Assembly: GCA_963709485.1 (NCBI GenBank)
Contig: CAVPWE010000001.1
Span: forward strand, 186,001 to 250,000
Source of the DNA: JAXDBM01 sp963709485
GTDB lineage: Bacteria; Desulfobacterota; Syntrophia; Syntrophales; Fen-1087
DNA: 64,000 nucleotides
Direction of reading: 5' to 3'
The notes under the pieces were generated by a model, which was not told the DNA's origin, did no database searches, and worked only from the letters and a program-made list of their open reading frames with translations. The position numbers were made by a program, and so were the translations under genes. Below are positions 16,990-25,345 of the stretch, piece after piece (position 1 is the stretch's first letter; each line of letters opens with the position of its first letter).

Positions 16990-17163
16990 TTCCGGCATCT
17001 CCGGCGGACACCCTGATCTGGGGATGTAAAAAAGCGGACGGGAAGCGGCACAACGGATCGTTGCCGCCCCGGCAGTGAACGCCTTATTCCCCTCCAACCC
17101 CTCCTATGTACTTGCATCATACTTCAAGAGTTCTTTTTTTACAACATGAAAAAAATATTTTTT

Positions 17164-18339
17164 TTAATCCTGCATGGAGGGAAGGAGCATCTGTGCCTCA
17201 CCCAGCAGGAAATCCCCGCGCTCGATCCACTCCTTCAGGATATTGGCGATTTCCCTGGCCTTGTAATAGCTGGAGAGCGGTGCAGTGGCCACCTTTTTTC
17301 CGTTCAGGACAATGGTTCCGCTCCGCAGCTCTTTGTATGTAACCTGGCCCAGACTTTTCGGCGATCCCTTCGGATAGTCCATGCTGTAATCATAAATCTG
17401 GGTTGCGATCTCCTCGTCTTTTACCGACGTATAGCGGGCCATCTCTTCATTGATGACGGGGAGGGGAATGCCGATTCCCACATAGAGGGAAACCCCGTAA
17501 CCCAGCATGCTCGCGCCGACGAGCCATTCCGGGCTCATCTCCTTCAGGTTCCCGATGGTCGCAATGGTCCCCGCTCCCTCCCGGGGGGTGCCGCTTCTGC
17601 TTCTGGGAACGTTCGGATTGTGCTGGGTTCCCGGCCAGGCGACGAAGCCCTGGGCTCCGCCCAGAAAGATCCTGGTTCCCAGACCGATGGTCCTGTAGAA
17701 GGGGTCGTTGAAGAGCGGACTCAACTGTCCCGATGTGGCGTAGTTGGCATTGGCCATGCGGGGGCGGAGCATCCCCATGTAGGTGTAAATGGTCCTGTCG
17801 GACATGTTCACGGCGCAGCTGTAGTTCTGATAGGCGTTTCTGGGATTGAAGAGGATCGCATCGCGCAGATCATGGATGGTGATGTTCTTTTCATGCTTGC
17901 GCGCCGGGTAGCAATCCGTGCCGTATCCCTCCATGCGCAGCCGGATCACGTTGCCGGCGACAAAATCCTGGATAACGTGCCCGCCCCCGTAGTTGAATTC
18001 ACCGGGATAGACGCTGTTCAGGGGGTCTCCCTCGACGACCTCCGTGGCTCCGATATAGCAGTCCACGGCGGCGATCCCGCCGTAAGCCGGAACATCGTTC
18101 AGCCAGACTTTGGTGGCTTTGATCCGCGGGGCCGTGTGCTGCACGTTCAGAAACGCGCCCGAGGAGCACATCGGCGAAAAGGTTCCCGTCGTCACGACAT
18201 CCACGTGGCGCGCCGCATCGACATCCCCGCGCCGTTCCACGATGTCGATCATCTCCTCTGCCGTGACGACGACTGCCTTGCCCTGTCTGATTTTTTCATT
18301 GATCTCGCGGATCGTCTTATTGACCTTATGCTTTTTCAT
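17164..18339 (-). CDS. DUF39 homocysteine-biosynthesis protein
   Basis: HcyBio/DUF39 protein of 391 residues. In methanogens and some anaerobes, family members take part in direct sulfur transfer to aspartate semialdehyde to give homocysteine. The conserved cysteine is in SPMCSSGAFLN (C58), with typical segments VWLNDVPAYGGIAAVDCYIGA, GGAQGFVAWPGTQHNP and VGIGIPLPVINEE. Archaeal versions often carry CBS domains or sit next to a NIL/ferredoxin partner. This one has neither domain nor neighbour in the window. The adjacent genes are ftsB (downstream) and dut (upstream, 40 bp). Confidence 0.87.
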   Translation of the reverse strand: MKKHKVNKTIREINEKIRQGKAVVVTAEEMIDIVERRGDVDAARHVDVVTTGTFSPMCSSGAFLNVQHTAPRIKATKVWLNDVPAYGGIAAVDCYIGATEVVEGDPLNSVYPGEFNYGGGHVIQDFVAGNVIRLRMEGYGTDCYPARKHEKNITIHDLRDAILFNPRNAYQNYSCAVNMSDRTIYTYMGMLRPRMANANYATSGQLSPLFNDPFYRTIGLGTRIFLGGAQGFVAWPGTQHNPNVPRSRSGTPREGAGTIATIGNLKEMSPEWLVGASMLGYGVSLYVGIGIPLPVINEEMARYTSVKDEEIATQIYDYSMDYPKGSPKSLGQVTYKELRSGTIVLNGKKVATAPLSSYYKAREIANILKEWIERGDFLLGEAQMLLPSMQD

Positions 18340-18379
18340 GGGACATGATCCTCTTCAACCCTCTCCAAAGATCTCGCGC

Positions 18380-18829
18380 TCATCGCGTATGGCCGAATCC
18401 CCCCTCTCCGCGGCCGGTCGAAGCCAGTTTCCCGGAGACATCCCACGTCACGCGGCAGACGCGCTGGATCACCATTTGGGCAATCCGGTCGCCCCGCCTG
18501 ACCGGGAACGGTTTTTCGCCGTGGTTGATCATCAGAATCCTGATTTCACCCCGGTAATCGGCGTCGATCGTTCCGGGCGCATTGACGAGCGTCACGCCAT
18601 TCTGGATGGCGATCCCGCTGCGGGGCCGGATCTGGGCCTCGTAGCCTTCCGGCAGGGCGATCGCAAGTCCCGTGGGAATCATTCGCCGGCCGCCCGGCGG
18701 GATCGCCACTTCGCCTTCAACAGCGGCATAAATATCCATTCCCGCGGCGTGCTCCGTCATGTAACGCGGAAGGGGCAAATCGTCATGTGCCGCCAGTCTT
18801 TGGACGGGTATGCTGATTTCCTCGATCAT
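18380..18829 (-). CDS. dut: dUTP diphosphatase
   Basis: Trimeric dUTPase, 149 residues, hydrolysing dUTP to dUMP and pyrophosphate to keep uracil out of DNA. All five motifs can be read: AAGMDIYA, PRSGIAIQNG, GTIDADYRGEI with the catalytic aspartate, RGDRIAQMV, and the flexible C-terminal glycine-rich motif GEGGFGHT. It starts at ATG 18829, 42 bp after the M16 peptidase stop on the same strand. Confidence 0.95.
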   Translation of the reverse strand: MIEEISIPVQRLAAHDDLPLPRYMTEHAAGMDIYAAVEGEVAIPPGGRRMIPTGLAIALPEGYEAQIRPRSGIAIQNGVTLVNAPGTIDADYRGEIRILMINHGEKPFPVRRGDRIAQMVIQRVCRVTWDVSGKLASTGRGEGGFGHTR

Positions 18830-18871
18830 GCAATCGATGATCCTCGGGATCTCATCGCGCCGGAGATGGGT

Positions 18872-20134
18872 TCAACCGCTCAGCACCGACAGCGCCAGAT
18901 CGTGTTCCGATATCCGCCCGATCGCGGCGAGGCCGATGACGCTCGGATTGAAGAGCTCGCCGGCCAGCGTCCGGATCTCATCCGTGGACACCGCATCGAT
19001 ACCGGCAATCACCTCTTCCGCCGGGATGTCCTTGCTGAAGTAAATTTCGTTCTTGGCCAGCCGCGTCATCCGGTTGTCGGTGCTTTCCATGCTCAGCAGG
19101 AAGTTCCCCTTGATGAGTTCCTTGGCGGAATGCAGTTCCCGCTCCGAAAGGGGGTCGCGGGTGAGCCGCATGAGTTCGTCCAGGATCACGCCCACAACCT
19201 CCCGGACGTGGGCTTCGCCCGTTCCGACATAAATCCCCAGCATGCCGGCATCCGTGTATGGGGTGAGGTAGGAATGGATGGCATAGGCCAGTCCCCGCTT
19301 CTCCCGGATCTCCTGGAAGAGTCTGGAGCTCATGCTGCCGCCCAGGACGGCGTTCATCACAAAGCTCGCATAGCGCCGGGGACTCAGGGAGGAGGGGGCG
19401 GGGCATCCCAGCACCATGTGAACCTGTTCCAGGTCTTTGTCCAGGACGGTGATCCCCCCGGATACCTCCGGGCTGCCGGTCCCGTTTCGGAGGGCTTCCT
19501 TCGGCATCGTGCCGAGAGACCGGCTGACCATTTCGACCAAGTGTTCGTGTTTCAGGCGGCCGGCGGCGGTCAAAACAAGGTTCTGCCCCCGGTACCGGGG
19601 AGTCAGGAAGGACAGGACGGACGCCCTGTCGAACCGTTCGACCCGCTCCCTGGTTCCCAGGACGTGATAGCCGAGGGGGTGGTCTTTCCAGAATTTTTCC
19701 TCGAAGAAGTCGTGAATGTAGTCGTCGGGCGAATCATCCAGCATGTGTATTTCCTGAAGCACGACGGATTTTTCCTTGCTGATTTCCCCGGGGTCGAAAA
19801 GGGAGTTCCGGAAGATGTCCGCAAGCAGTTCGATGGCCATGTCCAGATGGTAATCCGGGATCTTGATGTAGAAGGAGGTCAGCTCCTTGCCGGTAAAGGC
19901 ATTCATCACGCCGCCGACGGAATCGATGGCCGCGGCGATGTCGAAGGCCGACCGGTTCCGAGTGCCCTTGAACATCATATGCTCGATGAAATGGGCCATG
20001 CCGTTCGTTTCGCGGTCTTCGTGTCGGGATCCGCACTGCACCCAGATTCCGATGGAAACGGACCGGACGTGATCGATTTCTTCAGAGATGATTCGAATCC
20101 CGTTATCGAGGACCGTTTTTCGATACAGCGGCAC
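18872..20134 (-). CDS. M16 family zinc peptidase (processing-peptidase-like)
   Basis: Inverzincin-type zinc peptidase of 420 residues, resembling the mitochondrial processing peptidase beta subunit and Bacillus YmxG. The zinc motif HFIEH (HxxEH) is near residue 49, with the third ligand expected in the following ELTSFYIKI/ELLADI region. The two-lobed arrangement is complete, including the RGLAYAIHSYL segment. The start is GTG 20134, with AGGAAGGA eight bases before it, and overlaps the end of pnp by 32 bp. The order pnp then M16 peptidase then dut is a well-known conserved arrangement. The physiological substrate is not established. Confidence 0.92.
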   Translation of the reverse strand: MPLYRKTVLDNGIRIISEEIDHVRSVSIGIWVQCGSRHEDRETNGMAHFIEHMMFKGTRNRSAFDIAAAIDSVGGVMNAFTGKELTSFYIKIPDYHLDMAIELLADIFRNSLFDPGEISKEKSVVLQEIHMLDDSPDDYIHDFFEEKFWKDHPLGYHVLGTRERVERFDRASVLSFLTPRYRGQNLVLTAAGRLKHEHLVEMVSRSLGTMPKEALRNGTGSPEVSGGITVLDKDLEQVHMVLGCPAPSSLSPRRYASFVMNAVLGGSMSSRLFQEIREKRGLAYAIHSYLTPYTDAGMLGIYVGTGEAHVREVVGVILDELMRLTRDPLSERELHSAKELIKGNFLLSMESTDNRMTRLAKNEIYFSKDIPAEEVIAGIDAVSTDEIRTLAGELFNPSVIGLAAIGRISEHDLALSVLSG

Positions 20135-22232
20135 CCAGCGCTTCCTTCCTGCTCAAACGGATTTTCCCCTGCTTGTCGATCTCGAGGACCTTGACCGTCA
20201 CTTCGTCTCCTTCCTGGAGGATGTCGGTCACCTTGTTGACCCTTTCCTTGGCCAGCTGCGAGATGTGCACCAGCCCTTCCGTGCCGGGCAGGATCTCCAC
20301 GAATGCGCCGAAATCGACCACTTTCTTCACCGTGCCGACGTAGATTTTGCCGATCTCGGCATCTTCCGTCAGCCACTTGACCATGGCCACGGCCCGCGCG
20401 GCCGCATCGGCGTCGCTGGAGGCGATCGTTACGGTGCCGTCGTCCTCCACGTCGATGGTGACGCCCGTTTCGCTCACGATCTGGCGGATGTTCTTGCCGC
20501 CCGATCCGATGACGTCTCTCACCTTTTCCGGTCTGACTTTCACCGTCGTGATTCGCGGGGCGTAAACGGATATGTCCTCCCGCGGCGCGCTCAGGGTCTC
20601 CTCGATCTTGCCGATGATGTGCAGCCTGCCCTCCCGGGCCTGTGCCAGGGCCTTTCTCAGAATGCTCTCCGTCAGGCCGTCGATCTTGATATCCATCTGC
20701 ATGGCCGTGACGCCCTTGCGGGTGCCGCAGACCTTGAAATCCATGTCCCCGGCGTGGTCCTCATCGCCCAGAATATCAGAGAGAACCACGACATCGTCGC
20801 CCTCCTTGAGCAGCCCCATGGCGATGCCCGCCACCGTGGCCTTCACCGGAACGCCGGCATCCATGAGCGCGAGGCTCCCGCCGCAAACCGAGGCCATGGA
20901 GGAAGATCCGTTGGACGAGAGGATCTCGGAGACGATCCGGATCGTGTAGGGGAAAACCTCCGCCGCGGGAAGGACGGGCGAGAGGGCCTTGCGGGCCAGG
21001 TTCCCGTGGCCGATCTCCCGGCGGCCCGGGCTGCGGAGCGGTTTTGCCTCGCCTACGCAGTAAGGGGGAAAGTTGTAGTGCAGGAGAAAGGCCCGTCTCT
21101 CTTCGCCGCTGACAAAGTCCATCCGCTGTTCGTCCGACGACGTTCCCAGGGTCACGCTGGCCAGGGCCTGCGTTTCACCCCGGTTGAAGAGCGCCGACCC
21201 GTGAACGCGGGGCAGGATGCCCGCTTCCGAGCTGATCGGGCGGATTTCCGCCGCGGAGCGGCCGTCGATTCTTTTTCTCTCCCCGATGATCATGTTCCGG
21301 ACGACCCGCCGCTCGATGTTTTCCAGAACGGCGGCAACCGTCCCCTTCAGGGACGGGTCTTCCGCGGTCTGTGCGGCAATGACCTCCCCGCGGATCTGAT
21401 CCAGCCGGCCGTATCGCTCCTGCTTTCGGGGGAGGCGGTAGGCTTCCTCAAAGGCCGGCCGCGCTGCGTCCGTGATCCGGGAAGCCAGCCCCTCGTCCAG
21501 AGCGGCCGGTGTAAAGGCCCTCTTTTCGCGGCCGATGGCCTCGCGCATGCGGTCCTGCAGTTCGATGACGGGCCGGAGATTTTCCAGCCCGAAATTGATT
21601 GCGTCCACCAGCGCATCTTCGTCCACCTCGCCGGCTTCTCCTTCCAGCATCACGAGATTGACATCGTAGCCGCCGGCGGGAGATGGAACTTTTCTCCCGA
21701 CCAGGAACAGGTTGAAGTCGCTCTGCTTCATGGCCTCCTGGGAGGGATTGCAGACGAGACTTCCTTCCAGACGCCCGACGCGCACACCGGCGATCGGCCC
21801 TTTGAAGGGGATGTCGGAGATCTCCAGGGCTGCGGAGGCGGCCAGCATGGCCGCCACACCGCCGTCGTTTTCATTGTCCACGGAAAGCAGCGTCGCGATG
21901 AGCTGTGTTTCAAAGGTGTAGCCCTTGGGAAAGAGGGGACGAATCGAGCGGTCGATGATCCGGGAAGTCAGAACCTCCCGTTCATTGAGGCGCCCCTCCC
22001 GCTTGAAGAACCCGCCGGGAAATTTCCCCGCCGCATAGGTCATTTCCTGGTAGTCCACCGTCAGGGGCATGAAATCGATTCCTTCCCTGCCGGTTTTCAG
22101 AGAAACCGCCGTCACCAGGGCAACGGTGTCCCCGTACGTGGCGAGGATCGCGCCGTCCGCCTGGGCCGCAACATAGTTCGCTTTCAGGGAGATGGCTCTC
22201 CCCGCAAATTCCGTACTGAATACATTCTTCAT
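20103..22232 (-). CDS. pnp: Polyribonucleotide nucleotidyltransferase (PNPase)
   Basis: 3'-5' phosphorolytic exoribonuclease, 709 residues from ATG 22232, which has GGAAGGA seven bases upstream; the in-frame start at 22250 is less good. Domain order is RNase PH-like 1 (about 10-140), helical linker, RNase PH-like 2 (about 320-540), KH domain (VIGSGGKNIRQIVSETG near 560) and S1 domain (YVGTVKKVVDFGAFVEI near 625). It forms trimers in the cytoplasm and in the degradosome. It lies downstream of rpsO, the usual bacterial order. Confidence 0.96.
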   Translation of the reverse strand: MKNVFSTEFAGRAISLKANYVAAQADGAILATYGDTVALVTAVSLKTGREGIDFMPLTVDYQEMTYAAGKFPGGFFKREGRLNEREVLTSRIIDRSIRPLFPKGYTFETQLIATLLSVDNENDGGVAAMLAASAALEISDIPFKGPIAGVRVGRLEGSLVCNPSQEAMKQSDFNLFLVGRKVPSPAGGYDVNLVMLEGEAGEVDEDALVDAINFGLENLRPVIELQDRMREAIGREKRAFTPAALDEGLASRITDAARPAFEEAYRLPRKQERYGRLDQIRGEVIAAQTAEDPSLKGTVAAVLENIERRVVRNMIIGERKRIDGRSAAEIRPISSEAGILPRVHGSALFNRGETQALASVTLGTSSDEQRMDFVSGEERRAFLLHYNFPPYCVGEAKPLRSPGRREIGHGNLARKALSPVLPAAEVFPYTIRIVSEILSSNGSSSMASVCGGSLALMDAGVPVKATVAGIAMGLLKEGDDVVVLSDILGDEDHAGDMDFKVCGTRKGVTAMQMDIKIDGLTESILRKALAQAREGRLHIIGKIEETLSAPREDISVYAPRITTVKVRPEKVRDVIGSGGKNIRQIVSETGVTIDVEDDGTVTIASSDADAAARAVAMVKWLTEDAEIGKIYVGTVKKVVDFGAFVEILPGTEGLVHISQLAKERVNKVTDILQEGDEVTVKVLEIDKQGKIRLSRKEALGAAVSKNGPR

Positions 22233-22377
22233 TTCGTTTTTCCTTCCCATTGTGTCGTGACGAAGGGCTAAAGGCGCATGGCTGACGGCAAATTCGCAAA
22301 ACAGCGCCGTGCAGCCGGGGGATCGGATCGATTTTACCCTTTGCCTTCAACCATTAGCCGTTAGCCGCTCGTCCGGG

Positions 22378-22644
22378 TTATTTTCTGAGTCCGAGACGCT
22401 GAATCACGTTTCGGTAACGCTCGACATCCTTCTTTTTCAGATAATCGAGAAGCCGCCGCCTCTGCCCGACCAGTTTCAGAAGGCCTCTGCGGGAGTGGTG
22501 ATCCTTCTTGTGCTCTTTGAAGTGGTCCGTCAGATAGGATATTCGCGCGCTGAGGAGTGCGATCTGGACTTCCGGCGATCCCGTGTCTCCGGCGTGCAGC
22601 TGGAAATTGCTGATAATCCCTTTTCTTTTTTCGACATCCAACAC
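22378..22644 (-). CDS. rpsO: 30S ribosomal protein S15
   Basis: An 88-residue S15 with the canonical segments FQLHAGDTGSPEVQIALL, RISYLTDHFKEHKKDHHSRRGL and LLDYLKKKD. It binds the central domain of 16S rRNA. The start is GTG 22644 with GGGAGGAAA nine or so bases upstream; no earlier in-frame ATG fits. It sits between truB and pnp. Confidence 0.95.
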   Translation of the reverse strand: MLDVEKRKGIISNFQLHAGDTGSPEVQIALLSARISYLTDHFKEHKKDHHSRRGLLKLVGQRRRLLDYLKKKDVERYRNVIQRLGLRK

Positions 22645-22733
22645 TTTGATTTTTCCTCCCTTCGATAAAACTCCCTTGTTTGTGAATGCTCCCCTTCACC
22701 CGTGCATCCGGCCCTGCCCCGGCGGTTCGCGGG

Positions 22734-23672
22734 TCAGTTCCGGCCGGTGAAGACCCTCAGGATCTCGAACAATTGCTGCTTTCCGTCCAGCGATGCCACG
22801 GAACCGGAAGGGTGGAGCGCCTTGACAATGGCCACAAGACCGTTGCCTTCGACCAGAATCTTTACCATATCTCCCCTTGCAAGAAAAGGAATATCGTATG
22901 GTTTCATCATCTCCGCCGTCGGCTGGTTGCCGGCCTGTATTTTTCTTGTCAACGGGTCGTCGACCCGAATGAAAGGCATCTCCGGCAGGGTGTCGGCCAT
23001 GCGGATCATGCGCGCTTGCAGCAGGTTTTGTTTCCGCTCCGGATCTTTCCCGTCTAGCGTCAGAGCCGATTCTTCGCCGAAAGAGCCGCTCCTCGTCCTG
23101 CGCAGGGCGGAGAGGCACGCGCCGGGCCCGAGCCTGTCCCCGATGTCGGCGCAGAGGGCCCGGATGTAGGTTCCCTTGGAACAGGACACGGTGAATGTCA
23201 CATAGGGGAGCGCCATTTCCTGAATGGCCAATGCAAAGATTTCGATTTTCCGGCGGTGCGCGGCAACGGTGATCCCCTTTCTGGCCCACTGGTACATGGG
23301 TTTCCCGCGAAACTTGACGGCGGAGTATTGCGGCGGGACCTGCTCGATGACGCCGACAAATTCCCCGAAGGCCTTCTCGACGTCCTCGGTCCGCACCTGC
23401 GGATTTCGCCGTTCGACGATGCTGCCGTCCAGGTCCAGCGTGTCCGTTTTGATCCCCAGAAGCATCGTTGCCCGGTAGTCTTTGCTGTGATTCTCAAAGA
23501 AGGGGACCATCTTGGTGGCCTCGTTGATGCAGATCGGCAGGACTCCCGTGGCGAGCGGGTCGAGGGTCCCGGTATGGCCGACCCTTCGGATGCCGAGGAT
23601 CGCCCGAATCTCCGCAACGACGTCGTGAGACGTTTTCCCGGACGGTTTGTCGATGATGACCAGTCCGTTCAT
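22734..23672 (-). CDS. truB: tRNA pseudouridine-55 synthase
   Basis: Makes pseudouridine 55 in the T-loop of tRNAs. The protein has 312 residues. The N-terminal INGLVIIDKP-like opening, the KTSHDVV motif, and the catalytic aspartate in GHTGTLDPLATGVL (near residue 40) are clear, as is GTYIRALCADIG near 170. The C-terminal PUA-like domain is present (RVDDPLTRKIQAGN onward). It belongs to the infB-rbfA-truB-rpsO gene string. Confidence 0.95.
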   Translation of the reverse strand: MNGLVIIDKPSGKTSHDVVAEIRAILGIRRVGHTGTLDPLATGVLPICINEATKMVPFFENHSKDYRATMLLGIKTDTLDLDGSIVERRNPQVRTEDVEKAFGEFVGVIEQVPPQYSAVKFRGKPMYQWARKGITVAAHRRKIEIFALAIQEMALPYVTFTVSCSKGTYIRALCADIGDRLGPGACLSALRRTRSGSFGEESALTLDGKDPERKQNLLQARMIRMADTLPEMPFIRVDDPLTRKIQAGNQPTAEMMKPYDIPFLARGDMVKILVEGNGLVAIVKALHPSGSVASLDGKQQLFEILRVFTGRN

Positions 23673-23675
23673 GGA

Positions 23676-24629
23676 TCAGCGTGCAGCATCGATTTCATCG
23701 AGGACGCGTCGCCGGACGGTCGATATGTCCCCCTTCACGCGGCAGGCGGCGGCGTTGAGATGCCCGCCCCCTCCGAAAGCCCTGGCGATGCGCTCCACGT
23801 TGAAACTTCCCTTCGAGCGCATGCTGACCTTGAAGTGCCCGTCCGGCAATTCACTGAACAGAATGGACATCTCCACACCCTGAACGGTGCGCGGCATGTC
23901 CACGAAACCGTCCGTATGTTCCGGCAGGGCGCCCGTTTTTTCGAGACTTTCCCGGGATACGACCATCGACCCGACCCGGCCGTCGCAGTCGAAAGCCAGG
24001 GTCTCGAGCACCTTGGACAGAAGCCGGATCTTGACGACGGGATTGTTTTCGTAAACGTTTTCGGAGATCCACTGGGGGCTTGCCCCGCTTTCCAGCAGCC
24101 GCCCCGCCGCTGCGAAACTCTCCGGGGTGGTGTTGCCGTAACGGAATCCGCCCGTGTCCGTGAGAATGGCGGCATAAAGATTGGTGGCGATCCCGCGTGT
24201 GAGCGGAATATCCGCCGCGGCCATGATTCTGAATAGCAGCTCGCCGGTGGAGCTCGCCCGGGGATCGATGAGCGAAACCTCGCAGAAGCCGCCGTTCGAA
24301 ACATGGTGGTCGATGTTGACCATCGTTTTGATCTGCCGGATCTTCCCGGCCTCTTCTCCGACCCGCTCCAGTTCGCTGCAGTCCAGAACGAAGGCAACGT
24401 CAAAATTTCCGGTGTCGGGCAGCCGGTTCCGGATCGCTTCGGAACCCGGGAGAAATTGATAGTTTCCGGGGGTCCGGTCCTGGTTGTAGACAACGGTCTT
24501 CTTCCCCAGGTTGATCAGCATCTCGGAAAGGGCCAGTTCGGAGCCCAGCGCGTCTCCGTCCAGCCGCTCGTGGGCGGTGATGAGGAAGCTCCCGTTGCCG
24601 CGGATGATATCATGGATCCTTTCGATCAT
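23676..24629 (-). CDS. DHH-family phosphoesterase (NrnA-like oligoribonuclease / pAp phosphatase)
   Basis: A 317-residue DHH/DHHA1 protein degrading short oligoribonucleotides (nanoRNA) and 3'-phosphoadenosine 5'-phosphate in relatives. Motifs are HERLDGDALGSELAL near 17-31, DCSELERVG near 83, the DHH motif in NIDHHVSNG near 105, and DPRASSTGELL. The C-terminal glycine-rich DHHA1 signature GGGGHLNAAA is present. ATG 24629 is chosen, 20 bp inside the rbfA end, and gives the typical length; the open frame continues upstream only within rbfA. Confidence 0.92.
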   Translation of the reverse strand: MIERIHDIIRGNGSFLITAHERLDGDALGSELALSEMLINLGKKTVVYNQDRTPGNYQFLPGSEAIRNRLPDTGNFDVAFVLDCSELERVGEEAGKIRQIKTMVNIDHHVSNGGFCEVSLIDPRASSTGELLFRIMAAADIPLTRGIATNLYAAILTDTGGFRYGNTTPESFAAAGRLLESGASPQWISENVYENNPVVKIRLLSKVLETLAFDCDGRVGSMVVSRESLEKTGALPEHTDGFVDMPRTVQGVEMSILFSELPDGHFKVSMRSKGSFNVERIARAFGGGGHLNAAACRVKGDISTVRRRVLDEIDAAR

Positions 24630-24984
24630 GGTCCTCCGTTTCCCCGTGGATCTGGGACAGCAGCCGGTCGATGCGGTGTCCGTAGGCGAAGGACGGATCC
24701 ACCTTGAAGATGAGATCCGGGACAAAGCGCAGCTGCAACCGCTTTCCCAGTTCGCGCTTCAGAAATCCCGTCGCCTTTTCGAGACCCTTCTGAATTTCGG
24801 GATCGACGGCGTCTTTCCCCATGGCGACAAAGAAAACCTTCGCCAGGCGAAGATCGTCGGTGACCTTTGTGCCGGTAATCGTGATCGATCCGATCCGCGG
24901 GTCCCGGATCTGCTTCAGCAGAATGTCTGAAAGTTCCGCCTTGATGAGATCGGCGACCCGGTCAGCCCTTTTGAAAGTCGTCAT
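24610..24984 (-). CDS. rbfA: Ribosome-binding factor A
   Basis: Late 30S maturation factor with a KH-like fold, 124 residues from ATG 24984. Typical segments are FKRADRVADLIKAELSDIL, IRDPRIGSITITGTKVTDDL and RLQLRFVPDLIFKVDPS. The in-frame GTG/ATG codons upstream would lie within the DUF503 gene, so the shorter start is preferred; the overlap with DUF503 is 23 bp. Confidence 0.93.
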   Translation of the reverse strand: MTTFKRADRVADLIKAELSDILLKQIRDPRIGSITITGTKVTDDLRLAKVFFVAMGKDAVDPEIQKGLEKATGFLKRELGKRLQLRFVPDLIFKVDPSFAYGHRIDRLLSQIHGETEDHDRKDP

Positions 24985-25309
24985 ATTTACCCGTTTCCGT
25001 ACCGTCAAAGCCCGTCGCATCGGAAAGAACGGCGATTTCGAATTTGGAAGAGACCACCTCGGCCGGTTTGAGCCGGTCGATAAAGTTCAGAATGTGATCG
25101 ATTTTGGCATTGATGAATCGCCGGTCATTTCCGACGACGGCGAAACCGATTTTCGCCCGCCGCCAGTGATCGTTGTCCCCGACTTCGGCGATCGAGACGT
25201 TGAACTCATTCTGCGTCTTTTTTAAAATCCTTTTCAGGACGGCCCTTTTTTCCTTGAGGGAACCGCTCTCGGGAATCCACAACTCGATCACGCCTGATCC
25301 GACAACCAT
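24962..25309 (-). CDS. DUF503 (YlxP-like) protein
   Basis: A 115-residue protein of the DUF503/YlxP family found almost always between infB and rbfA. It shows the conserved SLKEKRAVLKRIL and VSIAEVGDNDHWRRAKIGFAVV stretches. Bacillus YlxP has been linked to ribosome assembly; the molecular role is not settled. It starts 36 bp after infB and overlaps rbfA. Confidence 0.9.
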   Translation of the reverse strand: MVVGSGVIELWIPESGSLKEKRAVLKRILKKTQNEFNVSIAEVGDNDHWRRAKIGFAVVGNDRRFINAKIDHILNFIDRLKPAEVVSSKFEIAVLSDATGFDGTETGKYDDFQKG

Positions 25310-25345
25310 TCCCCAGTCTCCTGTCCGGTTCTGAAAAACGGCGGG

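Noticed and set aside
18110..22271. Two very long plus-strand frames (694 and 727 codons)
   Set aside because: They are antisense to DUF39/dut/M16 peptidase and pnp, whose protein families are unmistakable.
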